This document shows positions 20,335 through 29,210 of a stretch of DNA of 64,000 nt, one piece after another (position 1 is the stretch's first letter; the number at the start of each line of letters is the position of its first letter). The notes under the pieces are model-generated. The model searched no databases, had not been told where the DNA came from, and worked only from the letters and a program-made list of their open reading frames with translations. Location of the stretch: assembly GCA_021732665.1 (NCBI GenBank), contig JAKFUL010000008.1, positions 58,305 through 122,304 on the forward strand, in the 5' to 3' direction. The position numbers and the translations under genes are program-made. The stretch comes from Acetobacteraceae bacterium (GTDB taxonomy: Bacteria; Pseudomonadota; Alphaproteobacteria; Acetobacterales; Acetobacteraceae).

Positions 20335-21291
20335 ATGACACCCCTTGTCGTGCGTGACCTCCGCTGCGAGTTCCGCATCGACGGCGTCTGGCGTGAGGCC
20401 GTGGCCGGCATCTCCTTCACCCTGGCCGCGCGCGAGACCCTGGCCCTCGTCGGCGAAAGCGGCTGCGGCAAAAGCGTGACCGCGATGAGCGTGATGGGGC
20501 TGATCCGCCCGCCCGTGGGCCGCGTCGCGTCGGGCGAGGTGATCCTGGAGGGCCAGGACATTGCGGGCCTTGCCGAACCCGCGCTGGAAAAGCTGCGCGG
20601 CGCCCGCATGGCAATGATCTTTCAGGAGCCGATGACGGCGCTGAACCCGGTGATGACCGTGGGCGACCAGGTGGCGGAATCGCTGATCATCCATCGCGGC
20701 CTGTCGCATGCGGCGGCCATGGAACGCGCCCGCGCGCTGTTCGAGGAAGTGAAGATCCCCTCCGCCGCCACCCGCCTGCGCGACTATCCGCACCAGTTCT
20801 CGGGCGGCATGCGGCAGCGGGTGATGATCGCCATCGCACTCGCCTGCGAACCCGCGGTGCTGCTGGCCGATGAGCCGACCACGGCACTCGACGTCACCAT
20901 CCAGGCCCAGGTGCTGGGACTGCTGGCGGATGCCCAGCGCGCGCGCGGCATGGCCATGCTGTTCATCACGCACAATCTGGGCGTGGTCGCGCAGATCGCC
21001 GACCGCGTGGCGGTGATGTATGCCGGACAGATCGTCGAGGAGGGCGGGGTGGCGGAGATTTTCGCCGCGCCGGCGCATCCCTATACCCGCGCGCTCTTTG
21101 CCGCGATCCCCAGGCTGTCGGCCTCGGCGCAGGCCTTGCAGGCCATCCCCGGCCGTGTCCCGCCGCTCAACGCCATGCCGCCGGGCTGCCGTTTCCAGGC
21201 CCGCTGCCCCCTGGCCGGGCCGGGCTGCGAGGCGCCGCAAAACCTGCGCCCGCTGGCCGGCGCCCATGCCGTGCGGTGCCACAATGCTTGA
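20335..21291 (+). CDS. Oligopeptide/opine ABC transporter ATP-binding protein (DppD/OppD type)
   Basis: This 318-residue ATPase has Walker A GESGCGKS, signature FSGGMRQR, Walker [13 protein letters not shown] and the switch FITHNLG. The C-terminal extension [17 protein letters not shown] carries the Cys-rich [4Fe-4S]-type oligopeptide transporter motif (C-x6-C...C). It opens a long plus-strand operon, and its end overlaps the next gene by 8 bp. The second ATPase (27398) lies at the far end of the same operon, with the oxidase genes inserted between them. The start at 20335 is the ATG just after the divergent intergenic region. Confidence 0.9.
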   Translation: MTPLVVRDLRCEFRIDGVWREAVAGISFTLAARETLALVGESGCGKSVTAMSVMGLIRPPVGRVASGEVILEGQDIAGLAEPALEKLRGARMAMIFQEPMTALNPVMTVGDQVAESLIIHRGLSHAAAMERARALFEEVKIPSAATRLRDYPHQFSGGMRQRVMIAIALACEPAVLLADEPTTALDVTIQAQVLGLLADAQRARGMAMLFITHNLGVVAQIADRVAVMYAGQIVEEGGVAEIFAAPAHPYTRALFAAIPRLSASAQALQAIPGRVPPLNAMPPGCRFQARCPLAGPGCEAPQNLRPLAGAHAVRCHNA

Positions 21292-21619
21292 TCCGAAGGG
21301 CCGCGTCGTGATGGTCAGCGGCGCACCGCGCGGGGTCGGCCGCGCCATCGCCGAACGCCTGCTCGACCAGGACCGCCCGGTGGTGGATTTCTTCCTGGAC
21401 GGCGCGCCCGCCCAGGCCCGGGCCGGCGACACGCTGCTGACCGCCATCCTCGCCGGCGGCCATGGCCATGTCCGGCACAGCGAATTCGGCGACGGCCCGC
21501 GTGCCGGCTTCTGCTGGATGGGCGCCTGCCAGGATTGCTTCGTCCTCGTCGAAGGACGCGGCGCCAGGCGGGCCTGCGGCACGCTGCTCGAACCCGGCAT
21601 GAAACTGCGCCGGCGATGA
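21284..21619 (+). CDS. (2Fe-2S)-binding subunit of an HcnA/opine-oxidase-type dehydrogenase, with an SDR-like N-terminal extension
   Basis: This encodes 111 residues. From about residue 34 (VVDFFLDGAPAQARAGDTLL) it is the small ferredoxin-like subunit of HcnABC, opine oxidase and D-hydroxyproline dehydrogenase-type enzymes, with cluster cysteines in FCWMGACQDC and RRACGT. The first ~30 residues (GRVVMVSGAPRGVGRAIAERL) instead read like the beginning of a short-chain dehydrogenase Rossmann fold, including the SGAxRGxGRAIA glycine motif, cut off after one helix. No other SDR domain follows. Overlaps of 8 bp upstream and 4 bp downstream place it firmly in the operon. Confidence 0.8.
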   Translation: MLDPKGRVVMVSGAPRGVGRAIAERLLDQDRPVVDFFLDGAPAQARAGDTLLTAILAGGHGHVRHSEFGDGPRAGFCWMGACQDCFVLVEGRGARRACGTLLEPGMKLRRR

Positions 21620-22923
21620 GCGTGGTCGTGGTCGGCGCCGGCCCCGCGGGGGTGCGCGCGGTGGAGCGCCTGGTGGCCGCAGGGCTCCGCCCGATCTGGA
21701 TCGAGGAGGCCCCCGATGGCGGCGGCCGCGTCTTCCAGAAACCGCCGCCGGGCTTTTCGCGCGGGCACAGGGCGCTCTACGGCGCCGACCACGGGCGCGC
21801 CTTCGCGCTGCATGCCGCCCTGGCCGCGCTGAAGCCCCTCACCGATTGGCGCCCGGACACGCTGGTGTGGAACCTGCGACCCGGCGATCTGGATGTGGTG
21901 TCCGACGGCACCCATGAGCGGCTGGGCTGGGAGCGCATCATCCTGTGCACCGGCGCCATGGACCGCGTGGTGCCCATCCCCGGCTGGACGCAGCCCGGCG
22001 TCACCTCGCTGGGTGCGGCGCAGATCGCGCTGAAGACCCAGGGGCTGGCCATCGGCCGGCGGGTGGCGCTGTGCGGCACCGGGCCGCTGCTGCTGTTGCT
22101 GGCGCAACAATTGACCAAGGTCGGCGCGCCGCCCGTGCTGGTGCTGGAAAGCGCTGCCTGGTCCACCACGCTGCGCGCGGTGCCCGGACTGGCCTGGAAC
22201 CCGGCTGCCGCCCTGCGCGGCATGGCCTGGCGTGCGGGGCTGAAGGTGCAAACGGGTGCGGTGCCGCTGCGGGTGGAGGAAGGCTGCACCGCCCTGCGAT
22301 GGCGAGATTCGCGTGGGTGGGAACACCGCACCGAGGTCGATGCCGTCGCCATGGGCTGGGGCCTCAAGCCCGAGACGCAGCTGGCCGACCTGGCCGGCGC
22401 GCGCTTCGCATTCGACCGGCTGCAACGCCTCTGGCTGCCCGAGCGTGACGCGGCCGGGCGCGCCTCCGTCCCCGGGGTCTACCTGGCCGGCGATGGCGCC
22501 AGCATCGGCGGCAGCGTGGTGGCCGAGCTGGCTGGCACCCGCGCCGCCCTGGCCGTGCTGCAGGACATCGGCGAAAAACCCGACCCGCTGGAGACCACCC
22601 TGCTCGACCGCGCCTTGGCGCGCGAGGCGCGGTTCCGCCGCGCGCTGGAACGGGCCTTCCCCTACCCCCACGCGCTCGCCGCCGCCATGCCCGATGAAAC
22701 CCTGCTCTGCCGCTGCGAGGCGATCACGGCGGCCGAGATGCGCGCCTCCGCCGCCCCCGAGATCAATCGCGGCAAGGCGGCTACCCGTGTCGGCATGGGC
22801 CGCTGCCAGGGCCGGCTCTGCGGTCCGCCGGCGGCCGAGGTGCTGGCGCAGGCGATCGGCTGCGACATCGCCGAGGTCGGCCGGCTGCGTGGGCAGATGC
22901 CGGTGAAGCCGGTGGTGTTGTGA
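21616..22923 (+). CDS. FAD-dependent oxidoreductase subunit, HcnB/OoxA-like, with C-terminal iron-sulphur domain
   Basis: This encodes 435 residues. The N-terminal FAD site is VVVVGAGPAGVRAVERL. A second dinucleotide motif ALCGTGPLLLLLA sits in the middle, and VYLAGDGASIGG forms the flavin-contacting end of the pyridine-nucleotide-disulphide oxidoreductase fold. The C-terminal 85 residues hold the BFD-like cysteines LLCRCE ... GMGRCQGRLC, as in HcnB, OoxA and D-hydroxyproline dehydrogenase alpha subunits. With its neighbours it forms a three-part membrane-linked amine or opine dehydrogenase. Start and stop overlap both neighbours (ATGA; GTGA). Confidence 0.88.
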   Translation: MSVVVVGAGPAGVRAVERLVAAGLRPIWIEEAPDGGGRVFQKPPPGFSRGHRALYGADHGRAFALHAALAALKPLTDWRPDTLVWNLRPGDLDVVSDGTHERLGWERIILCTGAMDRVVPIPGWTQPGVTSLGAAQIALKTQGLAIGRRVALCGTGPLLLLLAQQLTKVGAPPVLVLESAAWSTTLRAVPGLAWNPAAALRGMAWRAGLKVQTGAVPLRVEEGCTALRWRDSRGWEHRTEVDAVAMGWGLKPETQLADLAGARFAFDRLQRLWLPERDAAGRASVPGVYLAGDGASIGGSVVAELAGTRAALAVLQDIGEKPDPLETTLLDRALAREARFRRALERAFPYPHALAAAMPDETLLCRCEAITAAEMRASAAPEINRGKAATRVGMGRCQGRLCGPPAAEVLAQAIGCDIAEVGRLRGQMPVKPVVL

Positions 22924-24056
22924 CGCGCGCCGATGTGCTGGTCCTGGGCGGTGGCGGCGCCGGTTGCTCGGCGGCGCTTCACCTCGCCCGCCGGGGCGCT
23001 GATGTGGTGCTGCTGGAGCGCGGCCTGGTCGGCAGCCAGGCCAGTGGCGTCAACCATGGCGGCGTGCGCCAACAGGGGCGCCACCCCGCCGAAATCCCGT
23101 TGGCCATCCGCTCCCGCGCGCTGTGGTCGCGCATGCGCGAGCTCTGCGGCACGGATGCCGAATTCGACCCCTGCGGCCATCTGAAACTGGCGCGCGGCGA
23201 GGCCGAGGAGGCGGAGCTGCTGCGCTGGAACGAGATGGCGGCCGAACATGGCCTGAAGGCCAGCATGCTCGGCCGCAACGCCATCCGGGCGCAGCATCCG
23301 TATTTTTCGGACCGCGTGGTGGCGGGTTCGCTGTTGGCCGAGGATGGTTCGGCCAATCCCCGCCTGCTGGCCTCGGCGCTGGCGCGGTCGGCGCGCGAGG
23401 CCGGCGCCACCTTGCTGGAACACCACGAGGTGACGGCAATCGAGCCCGGTTTCCGCGTCGAAGCCTCGGGGCGGGAATTCGAGGCGCCGGTGCTGCTGAA
23501 CTGCGCCGGCTTCTGGGGCGGCAAGATCGCCGAAACATTCGGCGAGCCGGTGCCGGTCTACCCTCTCAACCCCAACATGCTGGTGACCGAGCCGCTGCCC
23601 TTCTTCTGCACCCGCAATCTCGGCGTGGTGGGGGGCGACGTGTATCTCCGGCAGATCGCGCGGGGGAATGTCATCTTCGGTGGCGGCAGGGGCGAGAGCG
23701 ACCCCGCCCTGCCGACGTCGCGCCCCCTGCCCGAGCCCGCCTTTGCCGCCATGGCGCGTGCGGTCGAAATCATCCCGCATCTGGCCGACGCCATGATCAT
23801 CCGCTGCTGGACCGGCATCGATGGCGGCATGCCCGATGCGTTGCCGGTGCTCGGCCCCAGCCGCACCACATCAGGGCTGATCCATGCCTTCGGGTTTTCG
23901 GGGCATGGCTTCATGCTGGGGCCGGCCATCGGCGCCATCCTGAGCGAGCTGGTGCTGGATGGCCGCACCGACGTGCCGCTGGAAGCCTTCGACATCGGCC
24001 GCTTCGCGCGGCAGACTGCGTTGGCAGAAGACGCGTCGAAGACGCGTCTGGAATGA
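22920..24056 (+). CDS. DAO-family FAD oxidoreductase, catalytic subunit (HcnC/OoxB-like)
   Basis: This 378-residue protein starts at a GTG overlapping the preceding stop. The Rossmann motif VLVLGGGGAGCSAALHLARR is at the very N-terminus, followed by LLERG. The C-terminal FSGHGFMLGPAIG is the DAO-family flavin loop. GIDGGMPDALPVLGP is typical of the glycine oxidase/sarcosine oxidase/HcnC branch. It should oxidise a C-N bond of an amino acid, imino acid or opine and pass electrons via the two preceding subunits. It is followed 10 bp later by a second solute receptor of the transporter. Confidence 0.88.
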   Translation: MTRADVLVLGGGGAGCSAALHLARRGADVVLLERGLVGSQASGVNHGGVRQQGRHPAEIPLAIRSRALWSRMRELCGTDAEFDPCGHLKLARGEAEEAELLRWNEMAAEHGLKASMLGRNAIRAQHPYFSDRVVAGSLLAEDGSANPRLLASALARSAREAGATLLEHHEVTAIEPGFRVEASGREFEAPVLLNCAGFWGGKIAETFGEPVPVYPLNPNMLVTEPLPFFCTRNLGVVGGDVYLRQIARGNVIFGGGRGESDPALPTSRPLPEPAFAAMARAVEIIPHLADAMIIRCWTGIDGGMPDALPVLGPSRTTSGLIHAFGFSGHGFMLGPAIGAILSELVLDGRTDVPLEAFDIGRFARQTALAEDASKTRLE

Positions 24057-24066
24057 GGAGTGGGCG

Positions 24067-25593
24067 ATGAAGAAGCTTTTGGTGGCGCTGCTGGTTTGCG
24101 CCGGAGCCGCGAATGCGCAGACCCTGCGCATCGGCATGGCGGCGCAGGATGTCGGCCGCCTCGACCCGCATTTCGCCGTCTCGACCATCGACCGCGTCGC
24201 GGTGGCCTGGATGTTCAACGGCCTGGTGCGCTTCCCCCCCGGCTCGATCGACCCGGCGAAGATCGAGCCGGACCTGGCCGAGCGCTGGGACAGCAGCGCG
24301 GACGGCAAGTCCTGGACCTTCTACCTGCGCCGCGGCGTGCAGTTCCATGGCGGCTTCGGCGAGCTCACCGCCGATGACGTGGTGTTCAGCTTGCGGCGCG
24401 CCGCCACCGCCGCCTCCTCAGCCTTCTCCGCCGATTTCCGCGCCTTCGAGACGATCGAGGCGGTGGACCCCCACACCGTGCGGATCGTGCTGCGCGAAAA
24501 CGTCCCCAGCCTGCTCGGCATCGTCACCAACTACTCTGGCGGCTACATCGTCAGCCGCCGCGCGGCGACGGAGCGCGGCGATGGTTTCGCCCGCGCCCCC
24601 ATCGGCACCGGCCCCTTCGCGCTGGAACGGGTGACGCCCAATGCGAGCGCCGAGCTTGTGGCCCATGCGCAATATTTCCGCGGCGCGCCGCAGATCGCCC
24701 GCATCTCCTACCGCTTCATCCCCTCCGACGCCTCGCGCGATCTGGCTTTCCAGAACCGCGAGCTCGACATCAATTACGGCCGCGCCGACCAGACCTGGGT
24801 GACCCGCAACCGGGCGCTGCCCGGCGTCACCGTGGATGTCTTCGAGCCGGGTGAGCTGACCATCCTCAACCTCGATACCACCCGCCCGCCCTTCAATGAT
24901 TTCCGCATCCGCCAGGCGGTGGCGCATGCGGTGAACCGCGCCGAGATGGTGCGCTGGCGCGGCGCGGACGTGTCCCGCGAGGGCCAGTCGCTGGTGCCTC
25001 GCGGCTATCTCGGCTTCACCGCCGATAATGGCTTGCTGCCCTTCGACCTGGCCCGCGCCCGGGCGCTGCTGGCCGAGGCCGGGCACGCCGGCGGCATCAC
25101 CATCCGCGTCGTCCACACGCAGCTGCCGGAAATGCTGAGCGGCATGCAGGTGATCCAGCAGCAGCTCCGCCGCGCCGGCATCACGCTGGATTTGCAGGTG
25201 GTGGAACACGCGACCTTCCACCAGCAGATCAGGCAGAACCTCTCGCCGCTGGTCTATTACGCGGCGGCGCGCTTCCCGGTGGCCGATATCTATCTCAGCC
25301 AGTTCTTTCACGGCCGTTCGCGCGTCGGCACGCCGACCGCGGTGACCAATTTCTCGCATTGCGACATGGCCGACCGCCAGATCGACGCCGCCCGGGTTTC
25401 CACCAACCCGGCCGAGCAGCTGCGCCTCTGGGCCGAGGCACAGAACCTGCTGGTGCGCGCGGTCTGCGGCGTGCCGGTGATCGAGACATTGTTGGTCTTT
25501 GCCCGCCGGAACAACGTGGATTACGGCTATCCCCTGACCGGAGCCATGAGCCTGGGGCCGCTGATCACGGAGGCGACGCGGATTACCCCGTGA
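24067..25593 (+). CDS. Periplasmic substrate-binding protein of the same ABC transporter (copy 2)
   Basis: This 508-residue family-5 binding protein has a signal peptide (MKKLLVALLVCAGAANAQ). AGGAG about 10 bases upstream supports the start. The mature protein begins TLRIGMAAQDVGRLDPH and carries the family stretches EPDLAERWDSSADGKSW and FRIRQAVAHAVNR. It is a paralogue of the receptor at 18773-20257; the two share the LDPH, LRFPPGS/VRFPPGS and VVEHAT elements. It lies between the dehydrogenase genes and the permeases, tying the oxidase to transport of its substrate. Confidence 0.9.
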   Translation: MKKLLVALLVCAGAANAQTLRIGMAAQDVGRLDPHFAVSTIDRVAVAWMFNGLVRFPPGSIDPAKIEPDLAERWDSSADGKSWTFYLRRGVQFHGGFGELTADDVVFSLRRAATAASSAFSADFRAFETIEAVDPHTVRIVLRENVPSLLGIVTNYSGGYIVSRRAATERGDGFARAPIGTGPFALERVTPNASAELVAHAQYFRGAPQIARISYRFIPSDASRDLAFQNRELDINYGRADQTWVTRNRALPGVTVDVFEPGELTILNLDTTRPPFNDFRIRQAVAHAVNRAEMVRWRGADVSREGQSLVPRGYLGFTADNGLLPFDLARARALLAEAGHAGGITIRVVHTQLPEMLSGMQVIQQQLRRAGITLDLQVVEHATFHQQIRQNLSPLVYYAAARFPVADIYLSQFFHGRSRVGTPTAVTNFSHCDMADRQIDAARVSTNPAEQLRLWAEAQNLLVRAVCGVPVIETLLVFARRNNVDYGYPLTGAMSLGPLITEATRITP

Positions 25594-25624
25594 CAGCCAG
25601 CTTCAGCACCGGACGGACCGGCCG

Positions 25625-26566
25625 ATGATCAGCTTCGTCACCCGCCGCCTGCTGGCCTCCATCCCCACGCTGCTGGCGGTACTGACCTTGGTCTTCATCA
25701 TCGTGCGCATCGTGCCCGGCGACCCGGCGATGGTGATCCTGGGCGACCAGGCGACGCCCGAGGCCGCCGCCGCGCTGCGCGCCCGCCTCGGCCTGGATGT
25801 GCCGATCTGGACGCAGTATTTCCGCTTCATATCAGCGGCGCTGACCGGCGATTTCGGCGCCTCCATGGTCACCAGTAGGCCGATCCTGGAGGAGGTGGCG
25901 GCGGTGCTGCCGCACACCGTCGATCTCACCCTGGCTGCGATGCTGGTCGGCGTGGTGGTGGGGGTGCCGGTCGGCATCTGGGCGGCCTTGCACCGCAATG
26001 GCGTGATCGATGTGGCGGCCAGGCTGCTGTCGCTGATCGGGTTGTCCTTCCCGGTCTTCGTCTCGGGGATCTTCCTGCTCCTCGCCTTCGCGCTGCATTG
26101 GCGGATTTTCCCCGTGATCGGCTCGGCGGAGCTGAACGACATCCCCGACCGCCTCTACAAGCTGGTGCTGCCGGCCCTCACGCTCGGACTTGTCATGGCG
26201 GCCTACATCACCCGCGTCACCCGCTCCGCCATGCTGGCCTCGCTCTCCGAGGACTATATCCGCACCGCGCGCGCGAAGGGCGTGCCCTGGCGCCGCGTGG
26301 TCTGGGTGCATGGGTTGCGCAACGCCTCGCTGCCCATCGTCACCGTGGTCGGGCTTTATGTCGGTATCCTGATCGGCAACAGCGTCCTCACCGAAATCGT
26401 CTTCAACCGGCCCGGCCTGGGCAAGGTGATCGTGGGCGCGCTGAACCAGCGCGACTACACGATGTTGCAGGGGCTGATGGTGATCTATTGCTTCATCATC
26501 GTGGTGGTGAACCTCATCACCGACCTGCTCTATGGCGTGCTCGACCCGCGGGTGAAGCAGGCATGA
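25625..26566 (+). CDS. ABC transporter permease (DppB/OppB type)
   Basis: This 313-residue inner-membrane protein has six hydrophobic segments. The N-terminus is the family-typical MISFVTRRLLASIPTLLAVL. The EAA loop reads YIRTARAKGVPWRRVVWVHG, the ATPase contact. The end VNLITDLLYGVLDPRVK is diagnostic of OppB/DppB-type permeases. The stop overlaps the next permease's ATG by 4 bp. It forms a heterodimer with the next gene product and, with the two ATPases, one importer. Confidence 0.92.
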   Translation: MISFVTRRLLASIPTLLAVLTLVFIIVRIVPGDPAMVILGDQATPEAAAALRARLGLDVPIWTQYFRFISAALTGDFGASMVTSRPILEEVAAVLPHTVDLTLAAMLVGVVVGVPVGIWAALHRNGVIDVAARLLSLIGLSFPVFVSGIFLLLAFALHWRIFPVIGSAELNDIPDRLYKLVLPALTLGLVMAAYITRVTRSAMLASLSEDYIRTARAKGVPWRRVVWVHGLRNASLPIVTVVGLYVGILIGNSVLTEIVFNRPGLGKVIVGALNQRDYTMLQGLMVIYCFIIVVVNLITDLLYGVLDPRVKQA

Positions 26567-27405
26567 CGCCCATCCGCCGCGCCCTGATGCGCGCCACCTC
26601 CAACCCCACCACCACCGCGGGCGCCATCATCACGCTGCTCATCGTGGCCGCCGCCGTGCTGGCGCCTTTTCTCGCGCCCTACGACCCGACCGAGCAGGAC
26701 ATCATCGCCCGCCTGCAAGGCCCCTCCGACGAATTCCTCCTCGGCACCGACCAGTTCGGCCGTGACATCCTCTCCCGCCTGATGTGGGGGGCACAGATCT
26801 CGCTCACCGTCTCGCTCGGCGCCATCGCGGCGGCCATCGTGATCGGCGGCGTCATCGGCATGGTCAGCGGCTATATCGGCGGCAAGTTCGACCTGATCGT
26901 GATGCAGACCATGGATGTGCTGCTGAGCTTTCCCTCGTTGATCCTGGGCCTGATCGTGGTGGCGCTGCTGGGGCCGGACCTCATCAACCTCGTCATCGCC
27001 ATCGCGCTCACCGCCATAGCCCCATTCGCCCGCATCGCCCGCGCCCCCACCCTGGTGCTGAAGGAGCGCGCCTTCGTCGAGGCCGGGCACGCGCTGGGCT
27101 ATTCCCACACCCGAATCATCTTCCGGCACATCCTGCCAAACATCCTCTCGGAACTGCTGGTGATGGGCAGCCTCTGGATGGCCACCGCCGTGCGCACCGA
27201 GGCCTCGCTCTCCTTCATCGGCCTGGGCGTGAAACCCCCCACACCCACCTGGGGCGGCATGACGCGCGATGGGTTCGAGAACATCCTGGACGCGCCCTGG
27301 CTGGCCATTTTCCCCGGCATCGCCATCCTGCTGCTCGTGCTCGGCCTGAACATGGTCGGCGACGGGTTGCGCGACGCGACCGACCCGAAACTGCGCAATG
27401 AATAG
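26563..27405 (+). CDS. ABC transporter permease (DppC/OppC type)
   Basis: This 280-residue permease has six membrane segments. LLGTDQFGRDILSRLMWGAQ is the OppC/DppC hallmark at the end of the periplasmic N-terminal region. The EAA loop is FVEAGHALGYSHTRIIFRH, and ASLSFIGLGVKPPTPTWG follows. It overlaps the upstream permease (ATGA) and its last 8 bases overlap the ATG of the downstream ATPase. The ATG at 26563 gives the normal family length. Confidence 0.92.
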   Translation: MTPIRRALMRATSNPTTTAGAIITLLIVAAAVLAPFLAPYDPTEQDIIARLQGPSDEFLLGTDQFGRDILSRLMWGAQISLTVSLGAIAAAIVIGGVIGMVSGYIGGKFDLIVMQTMDVLLSFPSLILGLIVVALLGPDLINLVIAIALTAIAPFARIARAPTLVLKERAFVEAGHALGYSHTRIIFRHILPNILSELLVMGSLWMATAVRTEASLSFIGLGVKPPTPTWGGMTRDGFENILDAPWLAIFPGIAILLLVLGLNMVGDGLRDATDPKLRNE

Positions 27406-28414
27406 CCCGCTCCTGGAAGTCCGCGGGCTGCAAAAACACTTCCTTCAGCGTCGCGGCTTCCCCTGGCCCAAGACCACCACCATCCGCGCCGTCGAGGATA
27501 TCTCCCTCACCATCCAGCCCGGCGAGGCCATGGGCCTGGTCGGCGAAAGCGGCTGCGGCAAATCCACCGCCGCCCGCGCCATGCTGCGCCTGATCGAGCC
27601 CACCGCCGGCACCGTGCGCTTCAAGGGCGAGAACGTGCTGACCGCGCGGGGCGAGGCGCTGAAGACCATGCGCCGGCGCATGCAGATCGTCTTCCAGGAC
27701 CCCTATTCCAGCCTGAACCCGCGCCAGACCGTGGGCTCGGCGCTGATGGAACCCATGGCGGTGCACAACATCGCAACCGGCCCCGATGCCCGCCGCCGCG
27801 CCGCCGCATTGCTCGACGAGGTCGGGCTGCCCGCCGATGCGCTCGACCGCTACCCGCATGAATTCTCCGGCGGCCAGCGCCAGCGCATCGGCATCGCCCG
27901 TGCGCTGACGGTGGAACCCGAACTCATCGTGGCCGACGAACCGGTCTCGGCGCTGGATGTCTCGGTGCAGGCCCAGGTGCTGTTGCTGCTGCGCGAATTG
28001 CGGGAACGCCGGGGCCTCGCCTTCCTCTTCGTCAGCCACGACCTCTCCGTCGTGCGCTGGTTCTGCGACACGGTGGCGGTGATGTATCTGGGACGCATCG
28101 TCGAACAAGGCCCGGTGGCGGAGGTGCTGCGTGCCCCCCTGCACCCCTACGCCAATATGCTGCGCGAGGCCTCGCCCGAACCCGACCCGTCGCGACGCGG
28201 CATCCTGCCCCGCATCATCGGCGAAATCCCCTCCGCCGCGGCACCGCCACCGGGCTGCGCCTTCCACCCCCGCTGCGGCGCGGGGCTGGCGATATGCTCC
28301 AAAATCGTGCCGCCGCTGAAGGCGCTATCAGACGGCCGCGCCGTCGCCTGCCATCTCTACAGCCCCATCTCCGGCAGGCCCTTCAGCACCACCCCGGCCG
28401 CGATCAGCGCCTGA
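27398..28414 (+). CDS. ABC transporter ATP-binding protein (DppF/OppF type) with a tail overlapping pxpA
   Basis: This 338-residue ATPase has Walker [10 protein letters not shown], signature FSGGQRQRIGIARAL, Walker B LIVADEPVSALD and the switch FVSHDLS. The oligopeptide-transporter Cys motif appears as PPGCAFHPRCG ... ICSK. The domain is essentially complete at VACHLY (about residue 320). The last 18 residues extend into the antisense 3' end of pxpA, a 58-bp convergent overlap. This suggests an ancestral stop was lost or that the overlap is tolerated. It is the last gene of the transporter-dehydrogenase operon. Confidence 0.9.
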   Translation: MNSPLLEVRGLQKHFLQRRGFPWPKTTTIRAVEDISLTIQPGEAMGLVGESGCGKSTAARAMLRLIEPTAGTVRFKGENVLTARGEALKTMRRRMQIVFQDPYSSLNPRQTVGSALMEPMAVHNIATGPDARRRAAALLDEVGLPADALDRYPHEFSGGQRQRIGIARALTVEPELIVADEPVSALDVSVQAQVLLLLRELRERRGLAFLFVSHDLSVVRWFCDTVAVMYLGRIVEQGPVAEVLRAPLHPYANMLREASPEPDPSRRGILPRIIGEIPSAAAPPPGCAFHPRCGAGLAICSKIVPPLKALSDGRAVACHLYSPISGRPFSTTPAAISA

Positions 28415-29127
28415 CGCGCCGCCCCGCCCACCGCCTGCGCCGTCGGCTCATCGCCATGAAGGCACATCGAGTGGATTTCGGTCGGGATGCGCTTGCCCTC
28501 GCGCGTCACGATCACCCCCTCCACCGCCATCGCCACCGCCTGTGCCGCGGCCACCGCCGGGTCGTGATGCAGCGCGTCCTTGTTGCGCCGGTCGGTCAGG
28601 TTCGCGTCCTCGTCATACATCCGGTCGATGAAACCCTCGACCGCGACGCGCATGCCCAAGGCGCGCGCGGTCTTCTCGATCTGGCTATGGGCGAGGCAGA
28701 CATAGATCAGGCTGGCATCCACGCCCTTCACGCCGCGCGCCATGGCCATGGCCACACTCTCGTCATTGGCGGCGACATTGTTCAGCGCGCCATGCGGCTT
28801 CACATGAGTGATCCTGCCGCCGACCATCGCCGCCACGCCCATCAGCGCGCCGATCTGGTAGGCGACCATGTTCTCGATTTCGGCCGCGTTCATCCGCATC
28901 GGCCGCCGGCCGAAGCCCTGAATGTCGGGGTAGCCGGGATGGGCGCCCAGCGTCACGCCATGCGCCATGGCCAGTTCCACGGTCTTGCGCATCACCATCG
29001 GGTCGCCGGCATGGAAGCCGCAGGCGATGTTGGCGCTGTTGATCAGCGGCATGACGCCCGAATCATTGCCCATCTTCCAGGCACCAAAACTCTCGCCGAT
29101 ATCGGCGTTGATATTCACGATGGGCAT
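28357..29127 (-). CDS. pxpA: 5-oxoprolinase subunit PxpA (LamB/YcsF family)
   Basis: This 256-residue protein starts with the invariant IVNINADIGESFG. It also has NIACGFHAGDP and GAHPGYPD, the metal/active-site motifs of the LamB/YcsF TIM-barrel family, and VKPHGALNN. AAGGAGGT lies 6 bases upstream of the ATG at 29127, which decides the start over an upstream candidate. PxpA works with PxpBC to open 5-oxoproline (pyroglutamate) to glutamate with ATP. It is divergent from pxpBC across 83 bp and convergent with the ABC ATPase. Confidence 0.92.
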   Translation of the reverse strand: MPIVNINADIGESFGAWKMGNDSGVMPLINSANIACGFHAGDPMVMRKTVELAMAHGVTLGAHPGYPDIQGFGRRPMRMNAAEIENMVAYQIGALMGVAAMVGGRITHVKPHGALNNVAANDESVAMAMARGVKGVDASLIYVCLAHSQIEKTARALGMRVAVEGFIDRMYDEDANLTDRRNKDALHHDPAVAAAQAVAMAVEGVIVTREGKRIPTEIHSMCLHGDEPTAQAVGGAARQALIAAGVVLKGLPEMGL

Positions 29128-29210
29128 GGGGGCACCTCCTTGCAGAACCACCGCACCCTAACGGGCACGCCGCGCTTGCCAAGCCCGCGCCGGGGGGCGA
29201 GTTTGGCACC

